Of a stretch of DNA of 64,000 nt, positions 63,301-64,000 are shown one piece after another (the first letter of the stretch is position 1; each line of letters starts with the position of its first letter). Made by a program: the position numbers and the translations under genes. The notes beneath the pieces are model-generated. The model made no database searches, had not been told where the DNA came from, and saw only the letters and a list, made by a program, of their open reading frames with translations. Source of the stretch: DSSB01 sp046346845 (lineage in GTDB: Bacteria; UBA10199; DSSB01); contig JAXMHH010000002.1 of NCBI GenBank assembly GCA_046346845.1, positions 62,001-126,000 on the forward strand, read 5' to 3'.

Positions 63301-64000
63301 TGTCGGCGACGGTCAGGTGTCTCAACTCCCCGGATAAAGACCCCAGCTCTCCCCCGCGAAGGTTCAGCTGAAAAACCGCCAGGTGTCGATCGGGATCGAA
63401 GCCTTGCATCGCCTGGACCAGGGGATCGGGGGCGGCCTCGCGCCCTTGCGGCGCCGCCGCCCGGCGGGACACGACCTCGGCCCCCAGGCGAACGACGAGG
63501 TCTTCGAGGACATTATGGGGAACGCTGGAACTCAGCGAGGCAAGGACATCGGAAGGGGCCAGGGCCGCTTGGGGGGACAAGGCCTCGGCAAACTGGGCGA
63601 GGATGCGCCCTCCGCCCCGCAAGGCATTCAAGAGATTCGCGGAGGGCTCGAAGGTGTGGCCTTGAGATCGCAAATACAGAATGGCCAAGCCCTGGTCCAC
63701 CGCCAAAGCCTGGCGCTGGCTGGCGGTCGCATTTTCATCGGAGAGCTGGGTTTCGAAATTCGTCGCGATCCGCTGGCGCAGGAGCTCGCTAGCTCCACCG
63801 GGTATGGAGGTCGACCAGAGCATGACCTGCGTCAATCCAGTGGTACGCGCCGATCCCTCCAGCCGATGTCCCGCGAACCAGTTGGCGGTGCCCAACATCT
63901 CTTCCGCCATGGCATGGTCCCCGGCGGCCTCGCAGGAGGCCGCGAATTCGAGGAATTGCTGCACCTGCGCATTTCCCGCCCGCCCTTCCCGGGCGGTATT
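54392..64000 (-). CDS. Giant multidomain protein with HD phosphohydrolase domain (5' end outside window)
   Basis: At least 3202 residues; the frame is open through the window edge with no upstream stop, so the apparent GTG at 63964 is probably internal. From N to C (by nucleotide position): helical, TPR-like region (64000-60660) with a beta-rich patch near 61230-61450 (VIYIDRHQGGGRLDRVVV); hydrophobic module (60660-59930; TVVSGGLASGAGAV, EGTAFHASMTGMQ, TILQLRIGGRLFNTLTG); about eight ~50-residue helical repeats (59905-58670); three ~100-residue repeats with Pro/Ala linkers (58110-56880); an HD domain (56125-55640; HGWNHAITVG, VIHDTGYG, IERHGSDKPG, FIIRLADNLDLTRNR); and a C-terminal region with FVTTNSLPERRILTL. 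HD enzymes hydrolyse phosphate bonds with metals; the substrate is unknown. Confidence 0.85.
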   Translation of the reverse strand, partial: NTAREGRAGNAQVQQFLEFAASCEAAGDHAMAEEMLGTANWFAGHRLEGSARTTGLTQVMLWSTSIPGGASELLRQRIATNFETQLSDENATASQRQALAVDQGLAILYLRSQGHTFEPSANLLNALRGGGRILAQFAEALSPQAALAPSDVLASLSSSVPHNVLEDLVVRLGAEVVSRRAAAPQGREAAPDPLVQAMQGFDPDRHLAVFQLNLRGGELGSLSGELRHLTVADIPRLRSTLANLRSARERVANHLSEDPSLRAYQLQSLLQTDRSLLALRREIGGLYGGASVEWLGESEQAFAAANTALEGQVQGEVQGLQTLHGQAVTAAGVESTPLRERLANYRLAHRIDIALDSGNDRVQDLVAWQALVARATDSDYGSSADRFNDLGELMAGFHAMRQRQYDERSLDLRDPRSHWGDYVSYGASDRREQAANLLAASPTRVRMSEADLTAHLRQVQDSMVALLPALNPTSEAGAEAANDLYRNQLQALVQAGPGRAAETVAANVLPLLSAEGLARFLQEPATQQALLTQLTAQANRQLAQGHLTEAALRDSAQQVRVGEGRRPLSDFISGVENGQLHFSPAYEGLSVEDRGRVVQQALHLGRLGEYRAALQAESDPVRRHFRSAMLAFEEGNPLQGRAELQTFLRDSRAPGEDYRLRPAADPQLQAMRTVALDMNNRLMNQALDRMVQISQDLDAQRAGNLMGWASQDLGSNEATLEAMRRLINDPSMAFYSLEETLPVVRQARLEAAQARFASEMGNNTRLVPPGGPDVVDLTNVGNLPLSGPDSVEARQARRQALEAEAYRGMAVVGTVEGRFGAEGLVPELNTQGIYESFQQHPERPLVGVPTVQVPPRGEITFIPHRGAGRDRTSMLRVEVGPQGGVIYIDRHQGGGRLDRVVVGPGEGTRYFLLFDDHGREAVRRGSGILGGGSRDVPAGARQELDPRLMQVMNFESYGSVQQRAQSPEANRRASLTLAQSLRARDGSYVAAGRILEEVMAEDIHRAQQSISATELQGLTRESEAARPRLREEINRRVFEMIDRGMPRPPQSQIDRLIDQAVQQEQETRMRLLVFTRIRGQHDANQLDPVSRQAWETFNDMMDPTGEWLNISDATHDRIADEVVVNLAMTVVSGGLASGAGAVTRLGMTRAMSGWLATEGTNLVGERAALWAAGQGARRYLGRAALWTMGEAAQESGRRVAARALTWGLGVAVEGTAFHASMTGMQATWGYLRSGQWVFPDPHEFAVGAGYSVLMMGSISVGNSVWGRVAEGIGIAPRQVAQMTELGTANRMARQALNYGGQLATEASLMTLTAEHAEPGESFGTRVLGSAGTILQLRIGGRLFNTLTGNVLHRMQAHLEDRILQTRFRNVIQSRLGIDPAGEEGRALLEAMNLGLAQGQSAGHVEGAVTSDNLEALRNAVRQDLGVDPSSESGRNLTAFLLLHVTARAERGRTAAQAIQELSGQLQGLEAGIGGILDQSGVRGEVRSQIRLGLLQAALARGLDAEGVQSLNAGVTLVLDQAGYGNSPEANQLRVSLLALALRSSLSAERLQEFSNHAQAAAGFIRQITEGLYGPAYAATPLGRSLSGELLLWALSHAATPSAFPAALEALQASLPQVRESLQAMVRNLGFTPGSPLATVAMHQALAWALSGASDAPGLVARVETAVGETSRLRGDLSRILQTFGYREGSPQAEGILLALLQQVSGEPGATSAFNRTRLAAYLSSASDFSRQVDFLIAANPGTNLGVHRAQILAWAIQTAESPEALHRMAQGILEGTATLSVGADGRVTFTQIPRAATTEVAQPPIPSTPVEATNGSASPAPETNAAPVTPDQSGVMTPTQVAARRQARDTLLRLARESFGANLPEALVQVLSQLAERDPGSALLAVPVSVRFGNLRSSPAYRAELERLQPGDRARAEQFLFLQVMRGRLGRNPVAEAVEWLSQVREGLVRIDENFEPRDANALARHRREARVRLAGLRPNSPEAAALRQEMETLGEIFADAQRNILQRGAPRLRIEVARGILRRLETVSRDSAEYRELLEQFRNTRDLLSAVEGESAPTPQSVPPASAASESPAIPTTLGPALVRELGALLRGSSPLRAQVRQVLQGLSSERPDSPNFASLRQELETLVQMHADASEAGGRLVALGGAAGRRLASVERGSEAYRRALEAYRDTRRILLEAAVANENAAPPAAAAAPVPPANAFEEAAALDHGPEVANPESVGREPEVPATASVLAPEPGAPVSASVSAPVPHSPTISPALVRSIPQLQRAGSPLAPLALEMVRNLNSHAVGSPEYAAALRDLELLVQIGTEAQAPAPTDILAPNYRRDLHRSSLARETQARLLAAEAGSAGFREILNHYAETREVLPPLAPETLREIWRARHPLLTHLLDVTQSQSQFFPEHDIMVEDPDLSPTIRLIERIGAERLESILQATGQHLAISDVRPAEEVLGYLLNMATGNPRVERFLREAPIEQIQLVVQASRAIISHSVRSLLLDIITSEHPAEHLGRVLALEPNLGFEGRDDIQVRLLSLLVRREYEVADHSPEAVSLLRLFGVDPARHSDFPWQPDDLMNRARLYSDIRRTRESLRRSILQAEPGREAEIEAFLGDLWGSLETMDVADTTLPYTPHGWNHAITVGNISSQIFAQAPMARGRIMANFLPEGAVRPDGSRNPQVPVSDAQWARAEAQARALVTLVGVIHDTGYGDLQPHESKGVHAQYSGRIFSQSFAHHMEAVFGIRSDSPLFREIFLAIERHGSDKPGRSDYMAASHEQNPFLFIIRLADNLDLTRNRMRSIQTHPIVMAALEEMYRVGQSPEFRNADPTRRSAMLEEIRRRRTRGLLAGDVRYIRELLGYLNETTWPHFVGCERALAYRLNQASDGHLDVTIEISGFANAGRVVEHDATIDGALYQVFRTVVASRSLTYGVDAQGRPLPLQFHVQESFRGADGEGHELPLAYPILRPYEQAAQQPARTAPGGAHVLPLSREQSQVPAQALAADRIPDGDSSGDQVRGRGEHGLYYYVIPSSDDGRVQYGLEMTLQSSTAAVNPDGSPSNQVRLTFVTTNSLPERRILTLSREEAETRLGLRFTAEGNLDPAHHPTPFRVAIDHASIPSDSEPAGNRPASPTPGSPRSIVIGDHPYSVLERASTDGGNHVYTLNNTDLSLPAERRQSIQILSPRPLTDAELAGIVQGRNPPGVAVEMRPN
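56880..58110 (-). repeat. Three ~100-residue helical repeats separated by Pro/Ala/Val linkers (protein level)
   Basis: Within the giant protein. Each unit has LRxELExLxQ-like helix (LRQEMETLGEIFADAQ; LRQELETLVQMHADAS; ALRDLELLVQIGTEAQ) and ends with a matching helix (SAEYRELLEQFRNTRDLL; SEAYRRALEAYRDTRRILL; SAGFREILNHYAETREVL). Linkers between units are Pro/Ala/Val/Ser-rich and look flexible. Confidence 0.7.
58670..59905 (-). repeat. Array of about eight degenerate ~50-residue helical repeats (protein level)
   Basis: Within the giant protein. Units start with a loop such as SRLGIDPAGEEG, DLGVDPSSESG, QAGYGNSPEAN, NLGFTPGSPLA or TFGYREGSPQA, followed by a hydrophobic helix (LLLALALRSSLS, HQALAWALSGAS) and an amphipathic helix ending near the next loop. 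The DNA is not repeated, so the duplication is old. It follows the hydrophobic module directly. Confidence 0.6.

Noticed and set aside
54392..64000. Possibility that the HD domain marks a Cas3 or CBASS-type defence gene
   Set aside because: No helicase, CRISPR array, cas genes or cyclase is present; the surrounding repeats do not fit.

Overview
The window is a gene-dense, high-GC chromosomal segment of a Gram-negative (diderm) bacterium. Lipoprotein signal peptides, a Tat-type lipoprotein, a periplasmic c-type cytochrome and an aerobic/redox gene set support this. No rRNA, tRNA, CRISPR array, prophage, plasmid or transposase gene was seen. Gene content (SufBCDSU-T with an Rrf2 regulator, double-length ThyX, an RRM protein, very large multidomain proteins) resembles uncultivated delta-proteobacterial-type lineages. 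That assignment is an impression, not a result; no marker gene here settles it.

Layout. 1-8.7 kb: the end of a LOG/TIGR00725 protein, a 1587-residue FHA protein, a Na/phosphate symporter and an ARM-like repeat protein. 8.8-18 kb: uvrA, a conserved secreted lipoprotein, a glycine-rich RRM protein with a strong terminator, a LssY-like membrane protein, a TIGR01777 reductase overlapping an aminotransferase, and a double-length thyX. 18-28 kb: a CitMHS-type sodium/proton antiporter, a Tat lipoprotein, an exported protein, a glutamine-amidotransferase-like protein lacking its cysteine, a MITE-like inverted-repeat element, an MBL hydrolase divergent from an acyl-CoA synthetase/GNAT fusion, a K+ channel, pdxH and a PRPP-synthetase-like gene. 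28-35 kb: CBS protein, ppk1, universal stress protein, long-form nucleoside/nucleotide phosphorylase, MFS transporter, cytochrome c. 35-41.8 kb: ferredoxin and queC divergent from a pteridine-reductase-like SDR, queD, a DUF1054 gene and a cobalamin adenosyltransferase; then a PLD/cardiolipin-synthase-like gene, a MEKHLA protein, a Rieske protein and a lipoprotein hydrolase. 41.8-49.3 kb: a tightly overlapping Rrf2-sufBCDSU-sufT operon, divergent across an AT-rich palindrome-bearing region from a Rieske-flavin reductase fusion. 49.4-54.3 kb: a DEAD-box helicase, a lipase-like hydrolase and an 830-residue zincin-like protein. 54.4-64 kb: one giant gene (at least 3202 residues, open at the window edge) with an HD phosphohydrolase domain.

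Most unusual content. Three otherwise unrelated large proteins (569-5332, 51834-54326 and 54392-64000) appear to share one plan: a long helical N-terminal part, a Gly/Ala-rich hydrophobic module of roughly 170-240 residues, and a different C-terminal domain (FHA array, HEYEH metallopeptidase-like, HD phosphohydrolase). I do not recognise this module as a described family, and it is the best candidate here for an undescribed system. The giant protein also carries about eight degenerate ~50-residue repeats and three ~100-residue repeats.

Regulation visible in the sequence: several genes have a -35/-10 pair ending only 6-9 nt before the start codon, which suggests leaderless transcripts; others have clear Shine-Dalgarno sites. 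Two strong intrinsic terminators are present. All intergenic stretches are shorter than 300 bases. The longest are 47884-48168 (AT-rich suf control region) and 17865-18122 (one inverted repeat, no gene).
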